Source of the DNA: G025836975 sp040391135
GTDB lineage: Bacteria; Pseudomonadota; Gammaproteobacteria; Burkholderiales; Burkholderiaceae_B
Assembly (NCBI GenBank): GCA_040391135.1
Contig: JBEBYL010000004.1
Coordinates: 1 to 64,000, forward strand
Direction: 5' to 3'
Length of the DNA stretch: 64,000 nt
Shown here: positions 51,714 through 60,155 of the stretch, in pieces
Numbering within the stretch: the first letter of the stretch is position 1
Layout of the letters: each line of letters begins with the position of its first letter
Notes under the pieces: model-generated
What the model was told of the DNA's origin: nothing
Database searches by the model: none
What the model saw: the letters and a program-made list of their open reading frames with translations, nothing else
Made by a program: the position numbers and the translations under genes

Positions 51714-52724
51714 ATGAACGCCTCCGCATCGTTATCCTTACCCATGGGCTTCACCATGGGCGATGCGGCCGGCATCGGTCCTGAAATCATCGTCAAGCTG
51801 TTTGCTGGCGGCCTGCCGCGCCCCTCGCTGGTCTACGGGGACGCGGGCATCCTGGATGGCACCTTGCGGCGCCTGGGGCTGTCGGATGCGCTATCCGTGG
51901 AATTGATAGCCTCGCCCGAGCAGGCCACCGGGCGGCCGGGCATCCTGCCCGTCTTGAACCGCTGGCAAGCCCTGCCGAACGATCTGCCTGCCGGCCAACT
52001 GAATGCCCAGGCAGGCCGCGGCGCTTACGAGTATCTCTGCCACGCCATCGATGACGCACAGGCGGGAAAGCTGCGCGCCATCGTCACGGCGCCGTTGAAC
52101 AAGAAAGCCATGCAGGCGGGCGGCATCGACTACCCGGGGCATACCGAAATCCTGGCCGAGCGGACCGGCACGCGCCGCTACGCCATGATGCTGGCCAACG
52201 ACGAACTGCGCGTCATTCTGGCGACCATCCATGTGGCGCTGGCCCAGGTCAGCCCGCTTATCACTTTCGATAACGAGCTGGAAACCATACGCCTGGCGCA
52301 GCGCGCCTGCCTGCAGGCGGGCGTCCGGCGGCCGCGCGTCGCCGTTGCAGGGCTCAACCCCCACGCGGGCGAAGACGGACGATTCGGACAGGAAGAGATC
52401 CAGGTGATTTCGCCCGCCATCCAGCAGGCCAGAGCCGAAGGCATAGATGCCAGCGGCCCCTGGCCGGGCGACACCATATTCATGCGCGCGCGCCGCGGCG
52501 AGTTCGACATTGTGGTGGCGCAATACCACGACCAGGGCCTGATTCCCGTCAAATACCTGGGCGTGGACCAAGGCGTGAATGTAACGGTGGGACTGCCCTT
52601 CGTACGCACCAGCGTGGACCATGGCACGGCCTTCGACATTGCGGGACAAGGCATCGCCGACCCAAGCTCGTTGCGCGCCGCCTACGACCTGGCGCTGGCC
52701 ATGACGCCCGAGCAGAGCGGCTGA
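51714..52724 (+). CDS. pdxA: 4-hydroxythreonine-4-phosphate dehydrogenase
   Basis: A 336-residue canonical PdxA for pyridoxal phosphate synthesis. It has TMGDAAGIGPEII, the metal histidines in AGLNPHAGEDG, QYHDQGLIPVKYLG and the TSVDHGTAFDIAG block that distinguishes it from the PdxA2-type paralogue at 20895. Ten bases separate it from the PIN-PhoH gene. In many relatives pdxA is followed by ksgA; here a catabolic locus begins instead. Confidence 0.95.
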   Translation: MNASASLSLPMGFTMGDAAGIGPEIIVKLFAGGLPRPSLVYGDAGILDGTLRRLGLSDALSVELIASPEQATGRPGILPVLNRWQALPNDLPAGQLNAQAGRGAYEYLCHAIDDAQAGKLRAIVTAPLNKKAMQAGGIDYPGHTEILAERTGTRRYAMMLANDELRVILATIHVALAQVSPLITFDNELETIRLAQRACLQAGVRRPRVAVAGLNPHAGEDGRFGQEEIQVISPAIQQARAEGIDASGPWPGDTIFMRARRGEFDIVVAQYHDQGLIPVKYLGVDQGVNVTVGLPFVRTSVDHGTAFDIAGQGIADPSSLRAAYDLALAMTPEQSG

Positions 52725-52866
52725 TCTTCACTACCGGCGGCCCTCCCTGTACACGGGCTGTACCTTATTGCCAACCCCAGGCGATTGGATCGGATAGCCC
52801 CAGGGCGCGCCCCGGCAACCAGCACTCTAAAAATACATAGCGTCTAAAAATCCAATGCATTTGTTC

Positions 52867-52895
52867 TTGACCAAATAATACAAATGACTTATTGT
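52867..52895 (+). promoter_or_regulatory. Candidate promoter of the acyl-CoA ligase operon
   Basis: TTGACC (52867-52872) and TATTGT (52890-52895) with a 17-base spacer in an A+T-rich intergenic stretch of 273 bases. The predicted start is near 52902, giving a leader of about 95 bases. An ACAAATGA element lies in the spacer and its inverted copy lies downstream. Confidence 0.5.
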
Positions 52896-52916
52896 TCACT
52901 AAAATAAATCATTTGT
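52880..52916. promoter_or_regulatory. Inverted ATCATTTGT-type operator candidate
   Basis: ACAAATGA (52880-52887) and ATCATTTGT (52908-52916) form an inverted repeat with centres about 29 bp apart. A third CATTTGT lies at 52858-52864. The same 9-mer ATCATTTGT recurs at 61527-61535 before the other operon of this locus. It is a candidate site for the RpiR-type regulator encoded at 56501-57370. Confidence 0.5.
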
Positions 52917-52997
52917 TAGTTTTTTTGGAACATAGCAAACCGCTACGGACTGGCTCGACCAGGCATCAAAAGCGGTCAACGTGGATATGGAGACCAT

Positions 52998-54566
52998 ATG
53001 ATTTCAATGCCTGAAGCCGGCGACGAAACCATTGCACAACAATTGGCAGCACAGGCCCATGAGCATCCCGACTTCGTCTTTCTGAAGTTCGGAACCACCC
53101 AATACACCATCCGCGATGTCAACAAGCGCGTGGAAAACCTGGCTCGTGCGCTGCGGACAATCGGACTGACTCAGGGCCGAAGGGTTGCCATCATGCTTCC
53201 CAGCCATCCCGATCACGTCATATCCATTCTTGCGCTGGCCAGGCTGGGACTGATACGCGTCTCGGTAAACACACAATTGAAAGGAGCGGCGCTTGCCCAT
53301 GTGTTCAACACATTCAAGCCGGAGGCGATTATCCATGACGAGACCTTCACTGAAACCCTGAAGACCCTGCCTTGTTTTGCAGGATTGAAAAAACTCGTGT
53401 GGCAAGATCAAGAAACGCCTGCCCTGCTCCATGAGGGCCGTGATATTGAAAACATCGCCAAGGAAAGCCTCGGACAGCCGATGCCCACTCCCGAAGCGGA
53501 CGATATCCTGGCGATAACGCCCAGTTCCGGAACAACCGGTCCTCCGAAGGGCGTACTCAAATCCGATCGAACGCTACGGGCGGGAGCCTTGGGCATTCTC
53601 CGCCTGAATAAGGCGCGTGCGGGCGACACCTTTGTGTTGTGGGAGTCACTTCATCATGGCGCTGGTGTCGCGGTCGTACTGGCGGCTTTGCATGCACGGA
53701 TAACGCTGGTCATGGTCGAGAAGTTCAGCGCTTCACGGCTCTGGAAGCAGCTGAAAGCCAACAATGCGAAGCATGTGCACTACCTGGGCAGTGTGCTGGC
53801 CATGCTTTACAAGCAACCTCCCAGTGTCGAAGACAAAACCCATGGCGTCCAGATCGCCTGGGGTGGCGGTTGTCCTCCAGCCATCTGGCGAGGACTTGAA
53901 GAGCGCTTCGGTGTAAGGATCCATGAAGGGTATGGCTTGTCGGAACTCACTACATTGGTCACCGCAAACCTTGAGGGCCGTGAAGGTTCGATCGGCGTAC
54001 CCCTGGATTACTTCCAGGTCCGGTTGACCAACGACGAGGGAGCCGAAGTCGCTGCCGGGGTATGCGGAGAGATCACTGTCCGGCCGCACGACCCCCGCCT
54101 GGGGTTCCTCGGCTATTTTGAAAACGACGCCGCGACTCAGCAGTCCTTGCGGGAGGGCTGGTTCTTAACAGGCGACTTGGGCTGGGCCGACGAGGATGGG
54201 TACCTTTATTATGCTGGACGCAAAAAGGACTCCGTACGCCGGCGAGGCATCAATATATCCGCCTGGGAAGTCGAGCATGTGGTTGCCGAGCATCCCGCAG
54301 TCGAAGAATGCGCTTTGGTCGGAGTGCCCAGCGAACTGGGTGAAAACGAGTTGAAGATTTTTCTTCGGCTGATACCGGGGGAACTGCTCAATCCGACCGA
54401 CTTTCTCGCTTGGTGCGAGAAAAGCCTTCCTCCTTTTCAAGTACCGCGTTACGTCGAATACGTAGAGGATTTCCCTCGCACCCCCACCCAGCGCATCAAA
54501 AAAGGAGATCTTTCATTGTCAGTGGCCACATGCTGGGATTCCTTAAATAAGCGGCCGTCCAGGTAG
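52998..54566 (+). CDS. AMP-forming acyl-CoA ligase (CaiC-like)
   Basis: A 522-residue adenylate-forming ligase that activates a carboxylic acid with ATP and CoA. The P-loop SSGTTGPPKG near residue 178, the GYGLSE motif near 313, GWFLTGDLGWADEDGYLYYAGR (A7-A8 region) and the C-terminal catalytic lysine in RTPTQRIKKGDL are intact. Overall pattern is closest to crotonobetaine/carnitine-CoA ligases, but substrate is not predictable. The ATG at 52998 has a GGAG site. It leads a + operon with a Bug protein and a crotonase-like protein. Confidence 0.9.
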   Translation: MISMPEAGDETIAQQLAAQAHEHPDFVFLKFGTTQYTIRDVNKRVENLARALRTIGLTQGRRVAIMLPSHPDHVISILALARLGLIRVSVNTQLKGAALAHVFNTFKPEAIIHDETFTETLKTLPCFAGLKKLVWQDQETPALLHEGRDIENIAKESLGQPMPTPEADDILAITPSSGTTGPPKGVLKSDRTLRAGALGILRLNKARAGDTFVLWESLHHGAGVAVVLAALHARITLVMVEKFSASRLWKQLKANNAKHVHYLGSVLAMLYKQPPSVEDKTHGVQIAWGGGCPPAIWRGLEERFGVRIHEGYGLSELTTLVTANLEGREGSIGVPLDYFQVRLTNDEGAEVAAGVCGEITVRPHDPRLGFLGYFENDAATQQSLREGWFLTGDLGWADEDGYLYYAGRKKDSVRRRGINISAWEVEHVVAEHPAVEECALVGVPSELGENELKIFLRLIPGELLNPTDFLAWCEKSLPPFQVPRYVEYVEDFPRTPTQRIKKGDLSLSVATCWDSLNKRPSR

Positions 54567-54628
54567 CGTCGATTTACGTTCCATGGTTTCAGCCGGTATC
54601 CCTATAAACAGTAGTAAGGAGACAAAAC

Positions 54629-55609
54629 ATGAAAACACACAGAACCCTTCTTGCCGTTGCGGCAACGTTCTTTTTGATGGCTCACACCGCCCAAGCCCAC
54701 GCTCAAGAAACCCTTAAAAAAGAGCCAATAAGGTTGGTGGTTGCATTCCCCGCCGGAGGGGCCGTCGATCTCGTGGGGCGGTTGCTGGCCGACGCCCTGG
54801 GACCCAGGCTGGGCGTGCCCATGGTCGTAGAGAATAAACCGGGTTTCTCGGGTAACATCGGCGCGTTGGACGTGGTTCGCTCAAAACCCAACGGGCACAC
54901 CCTGCTGGTTGCGCCACTTACCAGTTATGCCATATCCGAGGCGGTGCTGGGATCCGAAACCGGTTATTCATTGAAAAAGGATTTCGTCGCGGTTTCGGCG
55001 GTAGGACAGGTTCCCTTCTTTCTCGCGGTGAATGCCCAACTGCCGATAAAGACAATGAAAGACTATTATGATCTGGCCAAATCCAAACCCGATCACGTCA
55101 CCTACGGTTCGTCGGGCAATGGATCGACCGAGCAAGTGGTGGCCGCGCTTTTTCAACTGTCATCCCAAGTGTCCATGCTTCACATTCCCTACAAAGGAGG
55201 AGTGCCCGCCATGACGGATTTGATGGGGGGACAGATTATGTCCATTTTTGCCACCTCGCCCAATGTGGTGCAGAATGTGCCGGGCGGAAAGATCAAGGCG
55301 TTGGCGATCACCACCAAGCAGCGCAGCCCCGCCCTCCCTGACGTTCCGACCACCGCGGAGGCTGGCTTCCCTGAAGTCGAAGCCGCTTCCATATATGCGG
55401 TGCTGGCGCCTCGTGGAACACCCGCCGCTATTGTCGAACAGTTGAACAAGGAAATCGTGGCGGCGGTCAATACGCCCGAGGTCCAAGCGAAATTGCGCAG
55501 AGCGGCGATCGAGCCCTACACATGGAGTCCGGCAGAGGCCGATACGCTTATGAAAGCAGATATCGATAAATGGTCCAACGTGGTCAAAAAGGCGAACATA
55601 GTCCGATGA
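54629..55609 (+). CDS. Bug-type (TctC) periplasmic solute-binding protein
   Basis: A 326-residue Bug protein with a signal peptide cleaved after AHA at residue 25. Conserved blocks are IRLVVAFPAGGAVD, SKPNGHTLL and YGSSGNGSTEQVV. An AAGGAG ribosome site precedes the ATG. It sits between the ligase (62 bases) and the crotonase-like gene (4-base overlap), so it probably binds the acid that the pathway degrades. There are no tripartite transporter membrane genes in the window. It is divergent in sequence from the Bug protein at 19801. Confidence 0.91.
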   Translation: MKTHRTLLAVAATFFLMAHTAQAHAQETLKKEPIRLVVAFPAGGAVDLVGRLLADALGPRLGVPMVVENKPGFSGNIGALDVVRSKPNGHTLLVAPLTSYAISEAVLGSETGYSLKKDFVAVSAVGQVPFFLAVNAQLPIKTMKDYYDLAKSKPDHVTYGSSGNGSTEQVVAALFQLSSQVSMLHIPYKGGVPAMTDLMGGQIMSIFATSPNVVQNVPGGKIKALAITTKQRSPALPDVPTTAEAGFPEVEAASIYAVLAPRGTPAAIVEQLNKEIVAAVNTPEVQAKLRRAAIEPYTWSPAEADTLMKADIDKWSNVVKKANIVR

Positions 55610-56385
55610 GCGCAGTAGAGCTGACCGAGCTGGGTAGCGATGTGACAGTCGTTACCATAAACCGCCCCCAGCGCCGCAATGCCTGCAACAGCGAAGTCTG
55701 GCGGCAGCTGGAGGCGACGTTCAAAATGCTGGGTTCAGTCAAAATGCTGCGCGGTGTCGTGCTGGAAGGAGCCGGTGGGCACTTCACCGCCGGCGACGAC
55801 ATCACGGAGTACGAAGCACTCCGTGATGATGAGGCCGCTGCCAAGGCTTATGCCCAGCAAATACTGAGGACCTATGACGCCATGCGCAAATGTCCCGTAC
55901 CGGTAGTTGCCGCCATTCGCGGCTACTGCCTGGGAGCCGGTTGCGGCTTGGCCATGAGTTGCGATTTCCGGATCGCGCATGACAGCGCAAAGCTGGGCAT
56001 ACCCGCCGCCAGATTGGCGCTCATGTACCCGACAGAGCAATGCCGAAGGCTGTCCTCGTTGATAGGAATACAAAATACCCGGCGCTGGCTGTATACGGGC
56101 GCTACCTTCTCTGCAGGCCAGGCAAGGAAAATGGGGTTTGTCGACGACCTGGCCACAGGCGATCCCAGGGATATCGCCGTAACCTTGATTCACAGTATGC
56201 TGGGAGCCGGCCCTCTTGCGATCGCCGGAACAAAAATGCAGTTGAATGCGCTGGCTGATGAAACGCTCTCCCAGAACCTGGATGCGATCGATTATGCTAT
56301 CGCCATGGTCGAAAAAAGCCAGGACGTTCGCGAGGCAGCCGCCGCATTCCGTGAAAAGCGCCATCCAAGGTTTCTCGGGCGCTAG
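55606..56385 (+). CDS. Crotonase-fold protein lacking hydratase glutamates
   Basis: A 259-residue enoyl-CoA hydratase/isomerase family protein. The oxyanion-hole segments (GGHFTAGDDITEY and GAGCGLAMSCD) are present, so CoA-thioester binding is expected. Both glutamates of true hydratases are missing: the site equal to rat E144 is Gly (in GCGLAM) and the one equal to E164 is Ala (in IPAARLAL). It could therefore be a hydrolase, isomerase or decarboxylase. The start at 55606 overlaps the Bug stop (ATGA). RpiR gene follows after 115 bases. Confidence 0.88.
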   Translation: MSAVELTELGSDVTVVTINRPQRRNACNSEVWRQLEATFKMLGSVKMLRGVVLEGAGGHFTAGDDITEYEALRDDEAAAKAYAQQILRTYDAMRKCPVPVVAAIRGYCLGAGCGLAMSCDFRIAHDSAKLGIPAARLALMYPTEQCRRLSSLIGIQNTRRWLYTGATFSAGQARKMGFVDDLATGDPRDIAVTLIHSMLGAGPLAIAGTKMQLNALADETLSQNLDAIDYAIAMVEKSQDVREAAAAFREKRHPRFLGR

Positions 56386-56500
56386 CCCAGCGGAATTCGA
56401 TGTTTCACACTGGGTCGCCGAAACGGCGTCCCGCCGGTGCAATCAACAACATTTGGGAAGCGCTCCATAGATAGGCCCTACACATTCAGAGCCCGGAAGT

Positions 56501-57370
56501 ATGACTAAAGAAGAACTCGATAAACTTATCCAGGCACGATTCGAAGCGCTGCCTCCGAAGCTGCAGCAAGCCGCACGCCATGCGCTTGATGCTCCGTCCG
56601 AAATCGCATTGCATTCCATGCGCACCGTAGCCGCAAATGCCAGCCTCCAGCCCGCCACCATGCTGCGCCTCGCGCGTGAACTGGGCTTTGAAAACTACGG
56701 CGATTTCCGCTCGATCTATATGGACTGGCTATCCGGGCAGAATAAAACCTTTTATAAAAGAGCCGCCGATCTGCGGGAACGATCGGCCTCCACCGACAAG
56801 ACCGGCTTGCTCGCCGAAATCTTTCTTGCAGAGACCAGCAATCTGGATGAGACGTTCGGCCCCAAGAATGCGAAGGCCTTCAATGTGGCTCACGGAATCC
56901 TGGAACAGGCCAAGCAAATTTACATCTTCGGCCAGCGCAGCCTTTTCCCCGCCGCCTATTACCTGCACTATGCTTGCGCGCTATTTGCAAGGAACACGAC
57001 CCTGCTGACCGGCGTTGGCGGTACCTTCGCGGATGAACTGCGCCGTATCGACAAAGACGACGTATTGGTGGCTTTCAGTTTCCACCCCTACGCCTTGAGC
57101 AGCATTTCCGCAATCGAATTCGTGCGCAAGCGGGGCGCCAAAATCATCGCGATCACGGACAGCCCGGTGTCGCCGGTCGCGACAGGAAATGCGGCTACGC
57201 TGCTGGCTCCCACGACCAGCCCTTCATTGTTTCCATCTGTCCTGCCCGCCCTGGCCGTGGCTCAGGCATTTGCCGCCCTGATGATCGCATCGGGCGGCGA
57301 GGAGCGGCTCGAAGAAATAGCCAACAGCGAAGCCCAGCTCAGGCATTTCAACATCCTGAAGGAGAAGTAG
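56501..57370 (+). CDS. RpiR/MurR-family transcriptional regulator
   Basis: A 289-residue regulator with an N-terminal helix-turn-helix of the RpiR type (about residues 1-75, with ASLQPATMLRLARELGFENYGDFR) and a C-terminal SIS sugar-phosphate-type binding domain (about 125-265, with IYIFGQRSLFPAAYYLHYA and FSFHPYALSSI). Such proteins repress or activate catabolic genes in response to a phosphorylated or other small ligand. It ends four bases before the convergent aldehyde dehydrogenase gene and is the natural candidate to bind the ATCATTTGT sites at both ends of the locus. Confidence 0.9.
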   Translation: MTKEELDKLIQARFEALPPKLQQAARHALDAPSEIALHSMRTVAANASLQPATMLRLARELGFENYGDFRSIYMDWLSGQNKTFYKRAADLRERSASTDKTGLLAEIFLAETSNLDETFGPKNAKAFNVAHGILEQAKQIYIFGQRSLFPAAYYLHYACALFARNTTLLTGVGGTFADELRRIDKDDVLVAFSFHPYALSSISAIEFVRKRGAKIIAITDSPVSPVATGNAATLLAPTTSPSLFPSVLPALAVAQAFAALMIASGGEERLEEIANSEAQLRHFNILKEK

Positions 57371-57374
57371 CCGA

Positions 57375-58949
57375 TCAGGGTTCTATATGGGTTTGCGACT
57401 GCTCCCGCATGTACTGCGGAAGATAATAGAAAGATGCCAAGGCCTTGCCTGTGCTGCCCGACCCCTTCCATCCACCGAAAGGCTGGTAGCCCGGCCAGGC
57501 ACCCGTGGTGGCGCCTTGCGGCCGATTCGCATAGGTGACACCAGCTTCAATGTTGGCGAAGAACCACTCCACTTCCTCTGCGGAACCATAGATCCCCGCG
57601 GTCAGGCCGAACTTGCTTTCGTTCACCAAGTCCATTGCCTGGGCGGCGCTGTCCACCCTACCCAGCATCGCGATAGGCACAAACATCTCCACATCCCATA
57701 GCGGGTGCGAAAGCGGCGCCTCTGCCAGGGCAGGTTCGCAGAAAAAGCCGCGCTCCATGCCGGCATGCGGGGCTACACGGCCCCCCGCCAGCAGTGATGC
57801 TCCTTGGGTATTCAAGGCTGAACAATATTCCTTGTAGCGCTCGTAGGCTTTATGCGTTGCAACAGGCCCCATCCATGCCTGCTCCTGGCGCGGATCGCCA
57901 AGCGAAATCGACCTGATTGCACATTGAAGATGTGCAATCAGGTCGTCGGCCACCCGCGTGTCCACGTAAATCCGCGACAAGGCGGAACACTTCTGGCCGG
58001 ACATGCCGTACGCCGATCTGACTATGCCCTGGGCAGCCACGTCGAGATCCGCGGCAGCGGTGACAATCACTGCATTCTTGCCGCCCATTTCCGCAATGCA
58101 CGGCCGTGGAAACGCGCGGGCCCATTGAGCGCGTGCAATGTGCATGCCCACGTCGTACGAGCCGGTGAACGTGACGCCATCGATTCCGTCATGCCGGATC
58201 AGCGCTTCCCCCACGGTGGCTCCATCGCCGGTCAGATAGTTGAACACTCCCGCAGGAATACCCGCATCATGGATGCATTGCGCAAGCAGCGTTCCCGACC
58301 AGGGCGTATCCACCGCTCCCTTCAAGACGACTGTATTGCCGGCCACCATGGCTGCGGCTGCGGGACCACCGGCCAGTGCAAACGGAAAATTGAATGGCGC
58401 CACCACTGCCCAGACGCCATAAGGCTTGAGTATGCTTCGGTTGCGGCTCTTGATGCCGGGCAGCGGATCGTCTGGCAGAGCATGATCGTATCCGCTGTTC
58501 TGTTCCATCTGGCGTGCATACAAGTCGAAGAACTCGACCACTTCAGCCACCTCTCCCAAAGCCTCCATGCGGCTCTTTCCAACCTCGAACGATACGGCGG
58601 CGGCAATCTGGTAGAGCCGTTCCTCGACCAAGCGGGCGGCTTCCCTCATCAGGGCTACCCGCTGCCGCCAAGGCATGCTGCGCCACGCTGGGTATGCACG
58701 GCGGGCTGCGCCGATTGCGGCATCGACATCCGCCTCGTCCGCTAAAGAAAACCGGCCGATCACGCGATCCTGGTCAGAGGGATCGAGCTTGGTCGTGGTT
58801 TTATCCTTGTATAGCTCGACACCGTCTATAAACAAGCCATGATGCTTGCCCAGGTTTTCGGCCGCGGCGGCGACAGCACTTGAAAAGCGGTCGTGAAGCT
58901 CCCGTGGCGGGGAAAACATCGTTGAGTAGGTTAATTTGAAATCACTCAT
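57375..58949 (-). CDS. Aldehyde dehydrogenase (P5C dehydrogenase-like)
   Basis: A 524-residue NAD(P)-dependent aldehyde dehydrogenase. The catalytic cysteine is in SGQKCSALSR and the general-base glutamate in IAEMGGKNA; the cofactor segment GVWAVVAPFNFPFAL and the C-terminal FGGWKGSGSTGK are present. The long N-terminus and the overall pattern recall 1-pyrroline-5-carboxylate dehydrogenases (RocA type), which oxidise glutamate semialdehyde, so a dicarboxylate or amino-acid semialdehyde is a fair guess. AGGA ribosome site six bases before the ATG. It is the last gene of the - operon after the unknown protein. Confidence 0.9.
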   Translation of the reverse strand: MSDFKLTYSTMFSPPRELHDRFSSAVAAAAENLGKHHGLFIDGVELYKDKTTTKLDPSDQDRVIGRFSLADEADVDAAIGAARRAYPAWRSMPWRQRVALMREAARLVEERLYQIAAAVSFEVGKSRMEALGEVAEVVEFFDLYARQMEQNSGYDHALPDDPLPGIKSRNRSILKPYGVWAVVAPFNFPFALAGGPAAAAMVAGNTVVLKGAVDTPWSGTLLAQCIHDAGIPAGVFNYLTGDGATVGEALIRHDGIDGVTFTGSYDVGMHIARAQWARAFPRPCIAEMGGKNAVIVTAAADLDVAAQGIVRSAYGMSGQKCSALSRIYVDTRVADDLIAHLQCAIRSISLGDPRQEQAWMGPVATHKAYERYKEYCSALNTQGASLLAGGRVAPHAGMERGFFCEPALAEAPLSHPLWDVEMFVPIAMLGRVDSAAQAMDLVNESKFGLTAGIYGSAEEVEWFFANIEAGVTYANRPQGATTGAWPGYQPFGGWKGSGSTGKALASFYYLPQYMREQSQTHIEP

Positions 58950-58988
58950 TTGAGATCCTATTCATGCTGCCCGCGCAGCAAGCCATAG

Positions 58989-60071
58989 TCAATAAAGCCG
59001 CTCGGCGCAGTCCTTCACGGTCCATTTTTCAATCACCGCGCCGTCTTCGACCTGCACGGAAGCCATTGTCATACGTATGCGTGCGCTCAACATCCTGGCC
59101 GCCATCAATTGGTATTGGAAAAGCGCCGTGAACGTATCCAGATGCAAAGGCTGTCCGGCGAACAGCTGATTCCTTCGGGTCACGCTGTATTCGCCAGGAC
59201 ACCGCTCTTCCACATTGAATTCTTCACCGGCGCACTGGCTCAGCGCCGCAAAGACCTGCACCAGGCTGCGCGCATCACTTCCCTGCACCCCCAGCTCTAC
59301 GCGCTGTTTTTCAAACTTGACCAACGCACACAATCGAGAGGCGTGAGCGATCAGCGCCGATCCGGCGTGCTCGCCGTACATTTGGACCGCGGTGCGTATC
59401 CCATCTTCCACATACCCTCTGGCGAAATTGCACTTTGCCTTGTCCAGCCGCTCTTTGGGCCACTCGAGTGGATCCAGTCGAGGCGCCAGGGACGGATCGA
59501 AGTCTGGAGAGCTCGGACTGGGCAGGTACTGCACGCGCTCATCGGGTTCCAGCGGATGGTCGTATTCAAGAAAATAACCTTCATCGTACGGCTCGCCCTC
59601 TTGAACCACCTTGGTGACGACGAATCCAAGTTGCGGTGCTCCGAGCGAAATCCCGTTGAAGGGATGCCAACCAGAAAAAACAGCCCGCTGCACGGACGAT
59701 GGGACCGCAACCAGGCTCAAGTCCGGGTAGCTCCAGACCGGGGGCAAGTAGCGTATCCATACCTTTTTGGGCGACTCTTCGATGTACTCCAGATTCAGCC
59801 CTCCAATCGTGTTGGAGAGGTAATGATAGCGAGCCGCCACAACGGCCGGAGGCAGGGATCGATCTATGTGCAGCTTATCCAGGCCATCCAGGAAATGAGT
59901 CCTCTGATGCATGCGGAGAATCAGGGTTTTAAACCGAACGAGGTCATCCGCCCCTTTGTCGCGCAAAATGCACAATTGAATGGAGCTCCACAAGGAAACC
60001 CACAAATCGGAAATCAGTTCGTAACGCCTGTCTTGCGGCCAGTTCGATACGGCTTTGCCATGAAACTCCAT
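58989..60071 (-). CDS. Unrecognised 360-residue protein, internally duplicated
   Basis: I do not recognise this protein. It is soluble by appearance, with no signal peptide or membrane helix. Two parts look alike: helices followed by the segments at residues 83-110 (GLNLEYIEESPKKVWIRYLP) and 275-302 (EEFNVEERCPGEYSVTRR), which suggests two copies of one alpha/beta domain. The start is the ATG at 60071, with an AGGAAGAA site in good position; a GTG at 60098 would add nine residues. It lies between an aminotransferase (84 bases) and an aldehyde dehydrogenase (39 bases) in one operon, so it may be an enzyme, a chaperone or a substrate-binding protein of the same pathway. Confidence 0.82.
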   Translation of the reverse strand: MEFHGKAVSNWPQDRRYELISDLWVSLWSSIQLCILRDKGADDLVRFKTLILRMHQRTHFLDGLDKLHIDRSLPPAVVAARYHYLSNTIGGLNLEYIEESPKKVWIRYLPPVWSYPDLSLVAVPSSVQRAVFSGWHPFNGISLGAPQLGFVVTKVVQEGEPYDEGYFLEYDHPLEPDERVQYLPSPSSPDFDPSLAPRLDPLEWPKERLDKAKCNFARGYVEDGIRTAVQMYGEHAGSALIAHASRLCALVKFEKQRVELGVQGSDARSLVQVFAALSQCAGEEFNVEERCPGEYSVTRRNQLFAGQPLHLDTFTALFQYQLMAARMLSARIRMTMASVQVEDGAVIEKWTVKDCAERLY

Positions 60072-60155
60072 TGCTTCTTCCTTTTCAGTTAAGTTCACAT
60101 ACCGCTAGTCGGATAACCAAGCCTTGAGTGGACAGCCGAATGCTGTCGCACACAC

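Noticed and set aside
52725..52997. Possible mobile-element boundary at the start of the catabolic locus
   Set aside because: The stretch is A+T-rich, but I found no integrase, transposase, tRNA or flanking direct repeats, so horizontal transfer is not supported beyond base composition.
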